64,000 bases of DNA from Flavobacterium sp. KACC 22763. GTDB taxonomy: Bacteria; Bacteroidota; Bacteroidia; Flavobacteriales; Flavobacteriaceae. Where the stretch lies: the NCBI RefSeq assembly GCF_028736155.1, contig NZ_CP117879.1:3162001-3226000 (forward strand), in the 5' to 3' direction. A model generated the notes under the pieces. The model was given only the letters and a program-made list of their open reading frames with translations. It searched no databases and had not been told where the DNA came from. Below, one piece after another: positions 53,650 to 62,323 of the stretch (its first letter is position 1; each line of letters begins with the position of its first letter). A program made the translations under genes and the position numbers.

Positions 53650-53877
53650 TTACTCTTCGTAACGGTTAATTTCTCTGTCATAAAACTCATTAGCTTTTTC
53701 AATTAAACTTTCCATTTCGGCGTTTAATTCAGCTTCATCAAGATCATCTGGTTCTTCTAAAAACTCAACCTCATCATCTTTCAAATTGATAATGAATCTT
53801 GGGTAATCTAGGTGAATGATAAAAATATCGTCTGGAAAATCAGTGTTATCTCCAAGTAAAAATTTAGGTAATTCCAT
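53650..53877 (-). CDS. Small acidic protein of unknown function
   Basis: The 75-residue product starts MELPKFLLGDNTDFPDDIFI, has a short beta-like part (IIHLDYPRFIINLKDDEVEF) and an acidic helical tail (LDEAELNAEMESLIEKANEF). I recognise it only as a type of short conserved protein frequent in Flavobacteriia. No enzymatic or DNA-binding motif is visible. It is 37 bases upstream of the sulfatase-like gene on the same strand and probably shares its transcript. Confidence 0.7.
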   Translation of the reverse strand: MELPKFLLGDNTDFPDDIFIIHLDYPRFIINLKDDEVEFLEEPDDLDEAELNAEMESLIEKANEFYDREINRYEE

Positions 53878-53908
53878 ATCTATTTATTTTTTTTAATGGT
53901 TATTTTTT

Positions 53909-53971
53909 AGCCACAGATTATACAGATTAAAAGGATTTCTCCTGACTTTAGACTTTATGATCTTTGACTTG
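53909..53971. repeat. Reduplicated-word spacer (GCCACAGATT and GACTTTAGACTTT)
   Basis: It contains AGCCACAGATTATACAGATT, which shares words with 30998-31059 and 58320-58340, followed by GACTTTAGACTTTATGATC / TTTGACTTG, another locally repeated word. Confidence 0.6.
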
Positions 53972-53984
53972 TTTTTATTCAAAT

Positions 53985-55370
53985 TTAGTTATTTGAAACT
54001 GACTTGGTAATCAATTTCTTTGTTAAGTAATGAAAACGAATGTATAAACAAATTGCCGCTGCGGTTAAACCTGCCAAAAGTCCGATCCAAACTCCTTGCG
54101 CCTTTAATTCGGTGTGTTCTCCTAAATAATACGAAATCGGAAAACCAATAACCCAATAGGCCACAAAAGTAATGTACATTGGTACTTTTACATCCTGCAA
54201 TCCGCGCAATGCTCCTAAAACCACAACTTGTATTCCGTCAGAAATCTGGAAAATTGCTGCAATTAAAAGCAGTTTTGAAGCAATTCCTATCACTTCTTCG
54301 TTATCTAAAATTTGTCCTGTATTTTCCATATTCAAGAAAATATATGGCAGATAGTCGTGGAAAACGATAAAGAAAATCGCAAAAATGGTTTCTAAAATTA
54401 TAGCAAGCAAAAAGATAGAACGTGCCACAACAATTAGTTTTTTATAATCCATCAAACCTCTCTGATTGCTGACACGAACCATAGAAGTAACGCTTAATCC
54501 CATTGCAAACATAAAAGTCATCGATGCCAAACTCAAAGCAATTTGATTTGCCGCCTGACTTGTTTTTCCAATATTCCCACAAAGCCAGATAGAGGCTGTA
54601 AATAAAACCACCTCAAAAAGCATCTGCATTGCAGAAGGAAATCCGATGCTGATAATCTTATTTATAGTTGCCTTTTTTATTTCATTAAAACTAAATCCTT
54701 TAAAAAAGCGCTTTAAATCATCTCTTCTCGAAAGCATAATATGCATGAACATTACCAAAAATATTCTTGAAATCACCGTTCCTAAAGCAGCGCCGATAAT
54801 TCCCATTTTTGGAAAAATCCAAATTCCGTAAATTAAAACATAGTTTATACCAACGTGAAGAACGTTTGCCATTACCATGGCATACATAGAATATTTGGTT
54901 AATGACATTCCGTCTGCAAACTGTTTATATCCCTGATACATTACCAACGGAATTAGAGAAAAAGCCACCCAGCCTAAATAAGGTTTTGCTAATACAATAA
55001 CATCTGCTGGCTGTTTCAGCAATTCCATTATTGGTTTGGCAAACATAATTACCGTAAAAAGCACCACTCCTAAAATGGTACAAAGAAATAATCCATGATG
55101 AAAAGCAGAGCGAATTTTAGTGTCATTTTTCTCAGCATCACCTTCTGCAACAATTGGCGTAATAGCTGTAGAAAACCCAATCCCTAAAGACATGGCGATA
55201 AAAATCATACTATTTCCAAGCGAAACCGCCGCTAGTTCTGTGCTTCCTATTTTACCAACCATTATATTATCGACAATACCAATTAAGGTATGTCCGACCA
55301 TTCCTAAAATAACAGGATATGCCAGTCTTAAATTATACGAAAACTCTTTAGTGTACTGCTTTAAATTCAC
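53985..55370 (-). CDS. MATE family efflux transporter
   Basis: With a GTG start at 55370 the product has 461 residues and begins MNLKQYTKEFSYNLRLAYPV, the usual start of this group. The frame is open for 24 more codons upstream (to 55442), but those residues do not resemble a MATE N-terminus. About 12 spans are seen, with conserved HTLIGIVDNIMVGKIGSTEL, LGIGFSTAITPIVAE, and in the second half NQIALSLASMTFMFAMGLS and GALRGLQDVKVPMYITF. MATE proteins exchange cationic drugs or metabolites for Na+ or H+. It is a single gene; the substrate is unknown. Confidence 0.92.
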   Translation of the reverse strand: MNLKQYTKEFSYNLRLAYPVILGMVGHTLIGIVDNIMVGKIGSTELAAVSLGNSMIFIAMSLGIGFSTAITPIVAEGDAEKNDTKIRSAFHHGLFLCTILGVVLFTVIMFAKPIMELLKQPADVIVLAKPYLGWVAFSLIPLVMYQGYKQFADGMSLTKYSMYAMVMANVLHVGINYVLIYGIWIFPKMGIIGAALGTVISRIFLVMFMHIMLSRRDDLKRFFKGFSFNEIKKATINKIISIGFPSAMQMLFEVVLFTASIWLCGNIGKTSQAANQIALSLASMTFMFAMGLSVTSMVRVSNQRGLMDYKKLIVVARSIFLLAIILETIFAIFFIVFHDYLPYIFLNMENTGQILDNEEVIGIASKLLLIAAIFQISDGIQVVVLGALRGLQDVKVPMYITFVAYWVIGFPISYYLGEHTELKAQGVWIGLLAGLTAAAICLYIRFHYLTKKLITKSVSNN

Positions 55371-55559
55371 TTCTATTCTATTTTGTGCGCAAAGATAGTC
55401 AGAAGCTTCGAATTCTATCCTATCTATAAAAATATATCCCAATTTTAAGACAAAAATAAGATGAACTAAATATTATGTAACGATTTTTAAAAATTGTATA
55501 ACAAACTCCAAATGGCTTGCATATAATTTTACATCATAGAAATTTCAAAAATATAAGCC

Positions 55560-56078
55560 ATGAAAAAATTACAGATGTTATGCCTAGCTGCTTTCACATT
55601 TTTATTCGCCAACACCACATTTGCTCAAGAGACAGAAGCAACAAATTACGATCAAGGTTTTAGATTAGGTTTTGGCTTAAATGGGGGATTGCCAACCGAC
55701 AATGATTACGACTGGTCTCTTGGGGGAGATGTTCGTTTACAGTATGATCTTTCCAAAAAAACATCGTTGACCTTAACAACAGGTTTTACGAATTTATTTA
55801 TGGGAAAAGACGATCTTGGAAATGACATAAAAGATCTTGGATTTATTCCGGCCAAAGCAGGTTTTAAAGCTTTTGTCTTAAAAGATCAATTTTATGTTTT
55901 AGGAGAACTGGGTGCTGGTTTTGCTGTAACAAATGGGTACAATCAAACCACATTTTTATGGGCTCCAGGAATTGGTTATGCCAACAAATACATTGATTTA
56001 AGTGTTCGTTACGAAGATTATCATGATTTTAGAACCAATCAGGTAGCATTGCGTGTTGCTTATGGTTTTCAACTCTAA
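55560..56078 (+). CDS. Small outer membrane beta-barrel protein
   Basis: The 172-residue product has a signal peptide (MLCLAAFTFLFANTTFAQE). Alternating beta strands follow (GFRLGFGLNGGLPTDNDYDW, DVRLQYDLSKKTSLTLTTGF, YIDLSVRYEDYHDFRTNQVA), ending with the aromatic strand LRVAYGFQL, whose final residue is Leu. It resembles eight-stranded OmpA/OmpW-like barrels of unknown function. A terminator follows at once, so it is monocistronic. Confidence 0.7.
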   Translation: MKKLQMLCLAAFTFLFANTTFAQETEATNYDQGFRLGFGLNGGLPTDNDYDWSLGGDVRLQYDLSKKTSLTLTTGFTNLFMGKDDLGNDIKDLGFIPAKAGFKAFVLKDQFYVLGELGAGFAVTNGYNQTTFLWAPGIGYANKYIDLSVRYEDYHDFRTNQVALRVAYGFQL

Positions 56079-56111
56079 AAAATAGGTTTAATTTATTATT
56101 TTGTTTTTGGT

Positions 56112-56148
56112 AAAAACCCGATAGTCTAAATAGTCTGTCGGGTTTTTT
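56112..56148 (+). terminator. Terminator, CCCGA.AG / CTGTCGGG family
   Basis: AAAAACCCGATAG pairs imperfectly with CTGTCGGGTTTTTT around a 9-12 base loop. Its outer stem resembles those at 28231 and 59563. Confidence 0.8.
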
Positions 56149-56244
56149 ATTTTATACCATTGGTCAAAAGAAAAGTGCTAGTAGTCAAATGATTTTTTGG
56201 GATTGATTTAGAACGCGGTAATTCGCAGAAAAATTAATCAAATC

Positions 56245-57180
56245 ATGAACAAAACAGTTTTTTATCTTTCGCAGCTTTTTCTTTTTTTACTGGCTACCCT
56301 TGCTGCACGCTCACAATCTGGAATTTCAGGTGAATTCAAGGTCGATTATGTCCCTTTTTCTAAATATGTACGACCAATGGACAGCACAAAAACAAATGCC
56401 GAAAGCAATTTTAAAAGAGCGCAATTGGCTTTTGAAGTTCCGCTATCTTTAAAAATGGACAAATACGATCATCCAAAACTCTGGTCAGTATTTTTTAGTG
56501 GCAGTTATGCCAAAATGGAAAACAGAAACTATAATATTCAAGATCTTCCCGCAGCATTTCAAGGCGGATTTCCAGATGAATTGCTCAATACACAAATTGG
56601 AATCAAGCATTTGCGTTCCATTTCTTCTTCGTGGTCGCTGTTAATAATGGCTTCTGTAGGCGTTTATACAGATATGGTTGAAATTAATAAAGACGATGTC
56701 CTGCTTCAAGGTGGAATTCTTTTTATCAAACAATTTAATCCTAAACTGGCTTTGGGTGCAGGTCCAGTTCTGACTAATAGTTTTGGTGTACCGATGGTTC
56801 TTCCTGGAATTTATTTTAACTGGGAATCTACAGGAGCTTTACATTTTAAAGTTGCTTTTCCAGAAGGTGTAGAAATTGGCTATCGAATGTCTGATACTTT
56901 TGACTTAAAAGCAGTAGCCGAAATAAGCGGAATGACAGCTGAAACCAAAATTGGAAATAAATCTACACTACTTGGATATCAGCAAATAATTGCAGGCTTA
57001 AGACCTCAGATGAAATTTGGAAAGCATTGGATTTTAGAACCAACTGGAGGAACTACTCTTCTTCGTAGTTTTTCGACAACAAACCGAAAAATTAAAGAAA
57101 TTTTCAAGGAAAAAGATATTGCCGATCCAAGATTCACCACTACGTTTTATGGAGCAATAGCGCTGAAATGGAAATTCTAG
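56245..57180 (+). CDS. DUF6268-like outer membrane protein
   Basis: The 311-residue protein has a signal peptide (LFLFLLATLAARSQSG) and a beta-strand-rich body (GEFKVDYVPFSKYVRPMDST, LWSVFFSGSYAKMENR, QKIGIK-like strands), ending FYGAIALKWKF with a C-terminal Phe, as in outer membrane barrels. The N-terminal 'VDYVPFS.......NAESNFKRAQLAFEVPL' pattern is that of DUF6268 proteins, which I associate with Bacteroidota. It is convergent with and two bases from the LytTR regulator gene. A functional link to that regulator is possible but not shown. Confidence 0.7.
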   Translation: MNKTVFYLSQLFLFLLATLAARSQSGISGEFKVDYVPFSKYVRPMDSTKTNAESNFKRAQLAFEVPLSLKMDKYDHPKLWSVFFSGSYAKMENRNYNIQDLPAAFQGGFPDELLNTQIGIKHLRSISSSWSLLIMASVGVYTDMVEINKDDVLLQGGILFIKQFNPKLALGAGPVLTNSFGVPMVLPGIYFNWESTGALHFKVAFPEGVEIGYRMSDTFDLKAVAEISGMTAETKIGNKSTLLGYQQIIAGLRPQMKFGKHWILEPTGGTTLLRSFSTTNRKIKEIFKEKDIADPRFTTTFYGAIALKWKF

Positions 57181-57182
57181 AG

Positions 57183-57896
57183 CTACCTGCTTAATAAGTT
57201 TTTATAGACTACCTCTTTCAATAATTCCTCACGGCGAGTTCTTGAAATAGGTAGTTCTTGTCCTTTTATAAATAAACGTCCGCCAGAAATAGAATCTATA
57301 TGCGTAACATTTACGAGAAATGATTTATGGATTCGAAAGAAAATTTCTTTGGGAAGTGTTTCTTCTAATGAAATCATCGTTTGATGAATAATCAGCACTT
57401 TATCTTTAAAATGAAGCTTTGCATAATTTTGCATTCCTTCGATATACAAAATATCTATCCAAGAAATTTTCTGAAATCCTTCTTCCTGACGCACATATAA
57501 AAACGGATCCAATTGATTTTGCTTCGGAGAGTTAATCATCTGATGCCATTGCTTAGCTTTTAAAGAAGCTTGATAAAATCGTTGAAACGTAATAGGTTTT
57601 AATAAATAATCTACCACCTGCAAACGATATCCATCTAAAGCATGTTCTGAATAAGCGGTTGTAAAAATCACTAAAGGCGGATTTTCTAATGATTCCAGAA
57701 ACTCCAATCCCGTAAGATAAGGCATATTGATATCCAGAAACATCAAATCAATTTGCTTTTCCTGAAGAAACGAAGTCGCTTCTAGAGCAGAAGCACAAGT
57801 ACCAATAGTTTCAAGGAAATCAATTTTAGAAACAAAATCTGCTATTCCGTTTCTTGCTATAGGTTCATCGTCGATAATGAGACATTTCATTTTCAT
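57183..57896 (-). CDS. LytTR-type response regulator
   Basis: The 237-residue protein has a receiver domain with DDE (9-11), the phosphorylation site Asp55 (LMFLDINMPY) and the conserved TTAYSEHALDGY/K regions. A LytTR DNA-binding domain covers about 130-235 (RQEEGFQKISWIDILYIEGM, RIHKSFLVNVTHIDSISGGR, LPISRTRREELLKEV). It is the cognate regulator of the histidine kinase at 58342-59391. The two genes are on the same strand but are separated by 445 bases of repeat DNA, so they may be expressed independently. Target genes unknown. Confidence 0.93.
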   Translation of the reverse strand: MKMKCLIIDDEPIARNGIADFVSKIDFLETIGTCASALEATSFLQEKQIDLMFLDINMPYLTGLEFLESLENPPLVIFTTAYSEHALDGYRLQVVDYLLKPITFQRFYQASLKAKQWHQMINSPKQNQLDPFLYVRQEEGFQKISWIDILYIEGMQNYAKLHFKDKVLIIHQTMISLEETLPKEIFFRIHKSFLVNVTHIDSISGGRLFIKGQELPISRTRREELLKEVVYKNLLSR

Positions 57897-58341
57897 AGTT
57901 TTTTTTCTGGTTTGTGTGTGTGTTTATTTCTCGCAGATTTGGCAGATTTAGCAGATTTTTTCTTTAACCGCAAAGAACGCAATCCCGATAGCTATCGGGA
58001 TACGCAAAGCTCGCAAAGTTTTAATTTTTTAAAAGGATGCTAAGATCACAAAGCATTGCGGATTAAAATTTGTGCTAATTTGGGTAATTTGCGGTTAAAA
58101 TAAAATCCTTTTTAATCTTTATATCCCGATAGCTATCGGGAGTGGCTAAAAATTTTAACGCAAAGAACACAATCCCGATAGCTATCGGGATACGCAAAGT
58201 TCGCAAAGTTTTAATTTTTAAAAGGATGCTAAGAGCACAAAGCAATATGTTAAGATTTTGAAGATTAAAAATTCGTGCTAATTCGTGTAATTCGTGGCTA
58301 AAATAAAATCATTTTTAATCTTTATAATCTGTGGCTAAAGT
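57897..58341. repeat. Duplicated ~190-base repeat unit with CCCGATAGCTATCGGG palindromes
   Basis: Two diverged copies lie in tandem, roughly 57964-58150 and 58155-58341. Each has CGCAAAGAAC, then the 20-base palindrome centred on CCCGATAGCTATCGGG (57982-58001 and 58172-58191), TACGCAAAG, CGCAAAGTTTTAATTTTT, AAAAGGATGCTAAGA and a tail in TTTTTAATCTTTAT. A third palindrome lies at 58123-58141 and a TTTGGCAGATTTAGCAGATTT word run precedes them near 57937. No gene is present. Confidence 0.85.
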
Positions 58342-59391
58342 TCACTTCAAATCTAAGGTCACAATAACTGTAAAATTAGAATCCGTTTTATTGATATTAA
58401 ATTGATGTTTTTCCGGATATTGAATCGTCAGCCTTTTCTTTACATTTTCAAGTCCTAATCCCTGACTTTTAGACGGAATTTTATATTGCTCAGTATATGA
58501 ATTTTCTATTTTAAAATTCAGCTGATGATTTATTTGTTCGCAAGACAAATGCACATATCCTTTTTGATTTGGAAGTCGAGAAACATGTTTAAAAGCATTT
58601 TCAATTAACGGAACCAAAAGCAACGGTACGATATGAAGCTGTCCGTCTTCTATATTCCATTTGCTTTTTACTTCCAATTCATTTCCCCAGCGCGTTTCTT
58701 CAACGGCAATTAAATCTTTTAAATATTTAATTTCCAGATGCAAAGACACATATTCTTTATTGCATTCATACAATTGATAACGCAAAATATCCGAAAACTG
58801 AACCAATAAATCTGAAGCTAACTTTACATTGCTCTGCATCAGAATATGAATATGGTTCAAAACATTAAACATTAAATGCGGATTAATCTGATCTTGCAAA
58901 ATCTTGATTTGAGCTTCAAGATGAACCTGCTGCAATTGCGCATGATTTCTTTCTATAACATTATGTTCCTGATAAAATCGGAGCCCGCAAGCGGTGCCGC
59001 AAATTAAAATCGCTGACGGAATGTTGCCGTAAAATCGCGACCATAAAAAATGAAGAGAATCTACATCTGCTTCTTCAGGATATGCCTTCCTTCTTATAAC
59101 CGAATCAGAAAAAACAATATAAATCAATGACAGACAAAATGCCAAAAGCAGTACAACAACAACGCTTTGTACGGCAAACGAGCTCATTTTATTTTGTTTT
59201 AGCGCTTTGGGCAGTATAACATCACTTAAAATATGAGCTAAAACGGCAGAACAAAACAAAACCAAAATAGCCTGAATCGTAGCCGTCAAAAAATCGTAAT
59301 CTTCGATCATCTGCGCCCAAATCGTGATGCCTAACAAACTCCAAAAAAAGACTAAAAATATCCAATGCCTATTTTTATTGATTGCGATCAT
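58342..59391 (-). CDS. LytS-type sensor histidine kinase
   Basis: The 349-residue kinase has four N-terminal membrane helices (WIFLVFFWSLLGITIWAQM, ATIQAILVLFCSAVLAHIL, VVVLLLAFCLSLIYIVFSDS, NIPSAILICGTACGLRF). The His_kinase (PF06580-type) core contains DQINPHLMFNVLNHIHIL and the ATP-binding N-box VPLLLVPLIENAFKHVS and G-box SQGLGLENVKKRL. No extracellular sensor domain is obvious. It phosphorylates the LytTR regulator encoded 445 bases downstream. It has its own promoter (59423-59451). Confidence 0.92.
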   Translation of the reverse strand: MIAINKNRHWIFLVFFWSLLGITIWAQMIEDYDFLTATIQAILVLFCSAVLAHILSDVILPKALKQNKMSSFAVQSVVVVLLLAFCLSLIYIVFSDSVIRRKAYPEEADVDSLHFLWSRFYGNIPSAILICGTACGLRFYQEHNVIERNHAQLQQVHLEAQIKILQDQINPHLMFNVLNHIHILMQSNVKLASDLLVQFSDILRYQLYECNKEYVSLHLEIKYLKDLIAVEETRWGNELEVKSKWNIEDGQLHIVPLLLVPLIENAFKHVSRLPNQKGYVHLSCEQINHQLNFKIENSYTEQYKIPSKSQGLGLENVKKRLTIQYPEKHQFNINKTDSNFTVIVTLDLK

Positions 59392-59422
59392 CTATAAATA
59401 ATTTATTGAGAAAATTTGACTT

Positions 59423-59451
59423 CAAAAATAGTTCTATATTTTTTAAACAAA
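59423..59451 (-). promoter_or_regulatory. Promoter for the histidine kinase gene
   Basis: On the minus strand TTTG (59451-59448) and TATTTTTG (59430-59423) are 17 bases apart, matching the Bacteroidota consensus, about 31 bases upstream of the start codon. Confidence 0.6.
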
Positions 59452-59562
59452 CAGCAAAGAAGCACAAACCATAAGCAATATTGAAATTAATTTGACGAAC
59501 TGCGTTTTTGTTTTGACCAATGGAATCTACAAAAGCAGTTTAAAAATTTTCGGATATAAAAT

Positions 59563-59597
59563 AAACCCGACAGGTTTTAAAAACCTGTCGGGTTTAC
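59563..59597 (-). terminator. Terminator of the CCCGACAGGTTT family
   Basis: AAACCCGACAGGTTT and its perfect mirror with loop TAA form a 15-base-pair stem downstream of the PPK2 gene. It is nearly identical in design to the secA terminator at 28231. Confidence 0.85.
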
Positions 59598-59638
59598 AAA
59601 AAAATTATCTCATGGACTAATTATCTCAATTATCAAAA

Positions 59639-60517
59639 TTATTTCTCTCCAAGTTCCTTTTTATAGAGCTCGATATTTATAGCCGTTTTCTCGTCCAATT
59701 CAGGTTCTTTAATATCGGTGTGTTTTTTCATTTCTTCCCAGATAATTTTCGCTACAATATAGCGTGACATTTCTTTATCATCTGCAGGCACAATATACCA
59801 TGGCGCATGAGGTGTTGATGTTTTATTGATCGCTTCTTCATAATACTTCATGTATTCGTCCCAATAACCACGTTCTTTCAAATCACCTGGAGAAAATTTC
59901 CAATTGTGTTTTTCTTCCTCCAAACGACGTAACAAACGCTGGCGCTGTTCTTCTTTACTCAAATGAAGATAGAATTTCATTACTATTGTTCCATTTTGGC
60001 AAATATGCTTTTCAAAATTATTGATCTGCCCAATTCTATTTTCCCAAAATTCAGGCGTAATATCATCAACAGAATTAATATCTGGAAGGTTTTCAGCCAA
60101 AAGATATTCAGGATGCACGCGTGTCACCAGAACATTTTCATAATGTGTCCTATTAAAAATAGCAAACTTTCCTTTTTCTGGAAGCGCGATATAATGACGC
60201 CACAAATAATCATGTTCCAGTTCTGCCGAAGTTGGCGTTTTAAAACTATGCACCACTACTCCACGCGGATTAAATTCCTTAAAAACCTCTCGAATCAAAC
60301 TATCTTTTCCCGAAGTATCCATTCCTTGAAGACAAATCAAAACGCTGTATTTGTTGTGCGCATACATTACGTCTTGCAAATCGCTCAATTTGGCTTGAAC
60401 TTTATCTAGTTTTTCTTCTTTTTCATCGTCATTTGCGTTGACATTCAAAACAGTCGGAATTTCTTTGAGCTTTATTTTATCTACAACTTTAAAATCTTTC
60501 GGGTCTATTGATTTCAT
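59639..60517 (-). CDS. Polyphosphate kinase 2 family nucleotide kinase
   Basis: The 292-residue product has Walker A GMDTSGKDS (65-73), the lid/Walker B region AIFNRTHYENVLVTRVHPEY and the C-terminal block HNWKFSPGDLKERGYWDEYM, which identify PPK2 enzymes. They phosphorylate nucleotides using polyphosphate, or the reverse. The FNRTHYE variant of the Walker B region resembles class III PPK2s that act on mono- and diphosphates. Single-domain length is normal. It is a single gene followed by a terminator. Confidence 0.92.
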   Translation of the reverse strand: MKSIDPKDFKVVDKIKLKEIPTVLNVNANDDEKEEKLDKVQAKLSDLQDVMYAHNKYSVLICLQGMDTSGKDSLIREVFKEFNPRGVVVHSFKTPTSAELEHDYLWRHYIALPEKGKFAIFNRTHYENVLVTRVHPEYLLAENLPDINSVDDITPEFWENRIGQINNFEKHICQNGTIVMKFYLHLSKEEQRQRLLRRLEEEKHNWKFSPGDLKERGYWDEYMKYYEEAINKTSTPHAPWYIVPADDKEMSRYIVAKIIWEEMKKHTDIKEPELDEKTAINIELYKKELGEK

Positions 60518-60742
60518 ATTTTCAAATTTTATATCATAAATATACTACTTTTACGAAGCATATTCCTGCTATCCATTGCAATACTTTTCAATAAATAGCT
60601 TTTTTCCAAAGCCATAACAAGAGCTTCCGTTGGTCGCTTTCTTATGTCAGGAAAAAATGCAATTTCTTTTCAAAGTATTTCCATTACTATCAGGGCTAGG
60701 CACTTATTTTCAAAAGAACAATTCAAATATTTCAAATTCATA

Positions 60743-61393
60743 ATGACAAAACGAATTCTATTTTTGTTGCTGTTTTTTACTATATATATCGGAAATGCTC
60801 AAACAAATAACAAAGCAACAATTGATCAATTAGTTTCTAATTATACTAAAGAACTTCAATCTAAAAAAATAGATACAATTTGTATTTATAAAAAATATTG
60901 TGTTGGAAGTGTTAAAGCTTATGATTTAAGTCCATCTGAAATCAATGAATTTTGTTTTGAAGATTTTCCAAATAATCCAGTTTATATTTTTTGGATTAAG
61001 AAAGGAAGAAAGTATTTGACAAAAATAAGTATATGTGCAGAATATGCCGCGAGTTTAGATGATGACAACATTTTTTGGCATATGTTTTTTCCAAACAAAG
61101 GCATTATTGAAAAAGAAGAAATTAAGCGGTTTGCCTATAAAGAATCTAACAATAAAATTTATCATTTGGGGGTAGACCATTCTTGTCATCAAAATTTTAA
61201 AATACTAATAAGTAATCAAATCATCGAAAAACATTTTGACAGTTTCAATTTAAAAAGAGAAGACAATTCAAAAGTAAATATAAATTACGATCACAACGTC
61301 AAATTAAGAAGTAAGCGAGTAATTGATATTCTTGAAAAAATAACTTCAGAAGCCGAAAAAAACAATACATTTAAAAAGATAAAGTCAAGATAA
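60743..61393 (+). CDS. Exported protein of unknown function
   Basis: The start is placed at ATG 60743, giving 216 residues beginning with a signal peptide (MTKRILFLLLFFTIYIGNAQ). The frame runs 33 codons further upstream, but those residues have no signal or conserved character. The mature part (IDQLVSNYTKELQSKKIDTI, YKKYCVGSVKAYDL, YIFWIKKGRKYLTKISI) has no known motif. It lies 25 bases before the propeller-like gene and may be cotranscribed with it. Confidence 0.65.
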   Translation: MTKRILFLLLFFTIYIGNAQTNNKATIDQLVSNYTKELQSKKIDTICIYKKYCVGSVKAYDLSPSEINEFCFEDFPNNPVYIFWIKKGRKYLTKISICAEYAASLDDDNIFWHMFFPNKGIIEKEEIKRFAYKESNNKIYHLGVDHSCHQNFKILISNQIIEKHFDSFNLKREDNSKVNINYDHNVKLRSKRVIDILEKITSEAEKNNTFKKIKSR

Positions 61394-61418
61394 TTCAAAG
61401 ACTTCAAAACAAAAATTC

Positions 61419-62255
61419 ATGGAAAAATTCACATTAGAAATATTATTTCAAATTATCGGAATCGGCTCAGCATCGGGATTATTTTACAATAATGATGCAC
61501 TTTATGTTATTGGCGACAACAGCGGATTTCTTTACGAATACAATATGCAAAATCAGCAACTAAATCAGCATGCTTTGATTGATAATCCAACACAGAATAT
61601 TCCGAAAAACTTAAAACCCGATTTTGAGTCAATCACACATCATAATGATACGCTTTATGTTTTTGGCTCTGGTTCAACTGAAAACCGAAACAAAATGATT
61701 GAGTTTGACACAAAATCGAAAACCGTTTTACAGAAGAATAATTTAGTTGATTTGTATGCTGTAATGCAGAATTTCGGCGAAATAAAACCAGAAGATTTTA
61801 ATCTAGAAGGCGCTATTTTTGATGGCGAAAACTGGTATTTATTCAATCGCGGAAATGACGTTTCTAACAAAAACACGATTTTTACCATTCACGCCAAAAA
61901 TCTAGGAGAAGAATTTGCTCTGATTTCAGTGAATTATAAACTTCCAAAAATAAAAGGCGTTCGTTCCAGTTTTACCGATGCCATTTTAGTTGATGATAAA
62001 ATCTATTTCCTTTCAACTGCCGAAGACACAAAATCAACTTATGATGACGGAGAAATCTTAGGAAGTTTCATCGGAAGAATTGACGTAAAAACCATGAAAA
62101 TCGATTTTACTCAAAAAATCACCTCAACCAATAAATTTGAAGGTCTGACTTTCTATAAAAAAGAAAACAATAAAATCGAATTTTTGCTTTGTGAAGATAA
62201 TGATACCGAAGTTTTAGAAACAAAGATTTATAAATTAACATTGCCTCTTAAATAA
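61419..62255 (+). CDS. DUF6929-like beta-propeller protein
   Basis: The 278-residue protein has propeller-type blades: SASGLFYNNDALYVIGDNSG, FESITHHNDTLYVFGSGS, NLEGAIFDGENWYLFNRGND and FTDAILVDDKIYFLSTAED. The arrangement resembles DUF6929 proteins of Bacteroidota. No signal peptide is visible with this start, so it may be cytoplasmic, although a propeller of this kind is often periplasmic. The function is unknown. The exported protein at 60743 precedes it by 25 bases and the peptidase gene follows by 68 bases. Confidence 0.65.
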   Translation: MEKFTLEILFQIIGIGSASGLFYNNDALYVIGDNSGFLYEYNMQNQQLNQHALIDNPTQNIPKNLKPDFESITHHNDTLYVFGSGSTENRNKMIEFDTKSKTVLQKNNLVDLYAVMQNFGEIKPEDFNLEGAIFDGENWYLFNRGNDVSNKNTIFTIHAKNLGEEFALISVNYKLPKIKGVRSSFTDAILVDDKIYFLSTAEDTKSTYDDGEILGSFIGRIDVKTMKIDFTQKITSTNKFEGLTFYKKENNKIEFLLCEDNDTEVLETKIYKLTLPLK

Positions 62256-62323
62256 ATTGTAACATTTTTCTTAAAATAGCGTCTTTTACACCAAATAAAC
62301 TAAGATAAACGAATTTAAAATTA

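Noticed and set aside
55371..55442. 24-codon N-terminal extension of the MATE gene
   Set aside because: The residues do not look like the family N-terminus; the GTG at 55370 begins at the usual point.
57960..58341. CRISPR array
   Set aside because: There are only two long, diverged units and palindromes, without regular short repeats and unique spacers, and no cas genes.
60644..60742. 33-codon extension of the exported protein
   Set aside because: The internal ATG at 60743 starts a proper signal peptide, so the upstream part is most likely untranslated.
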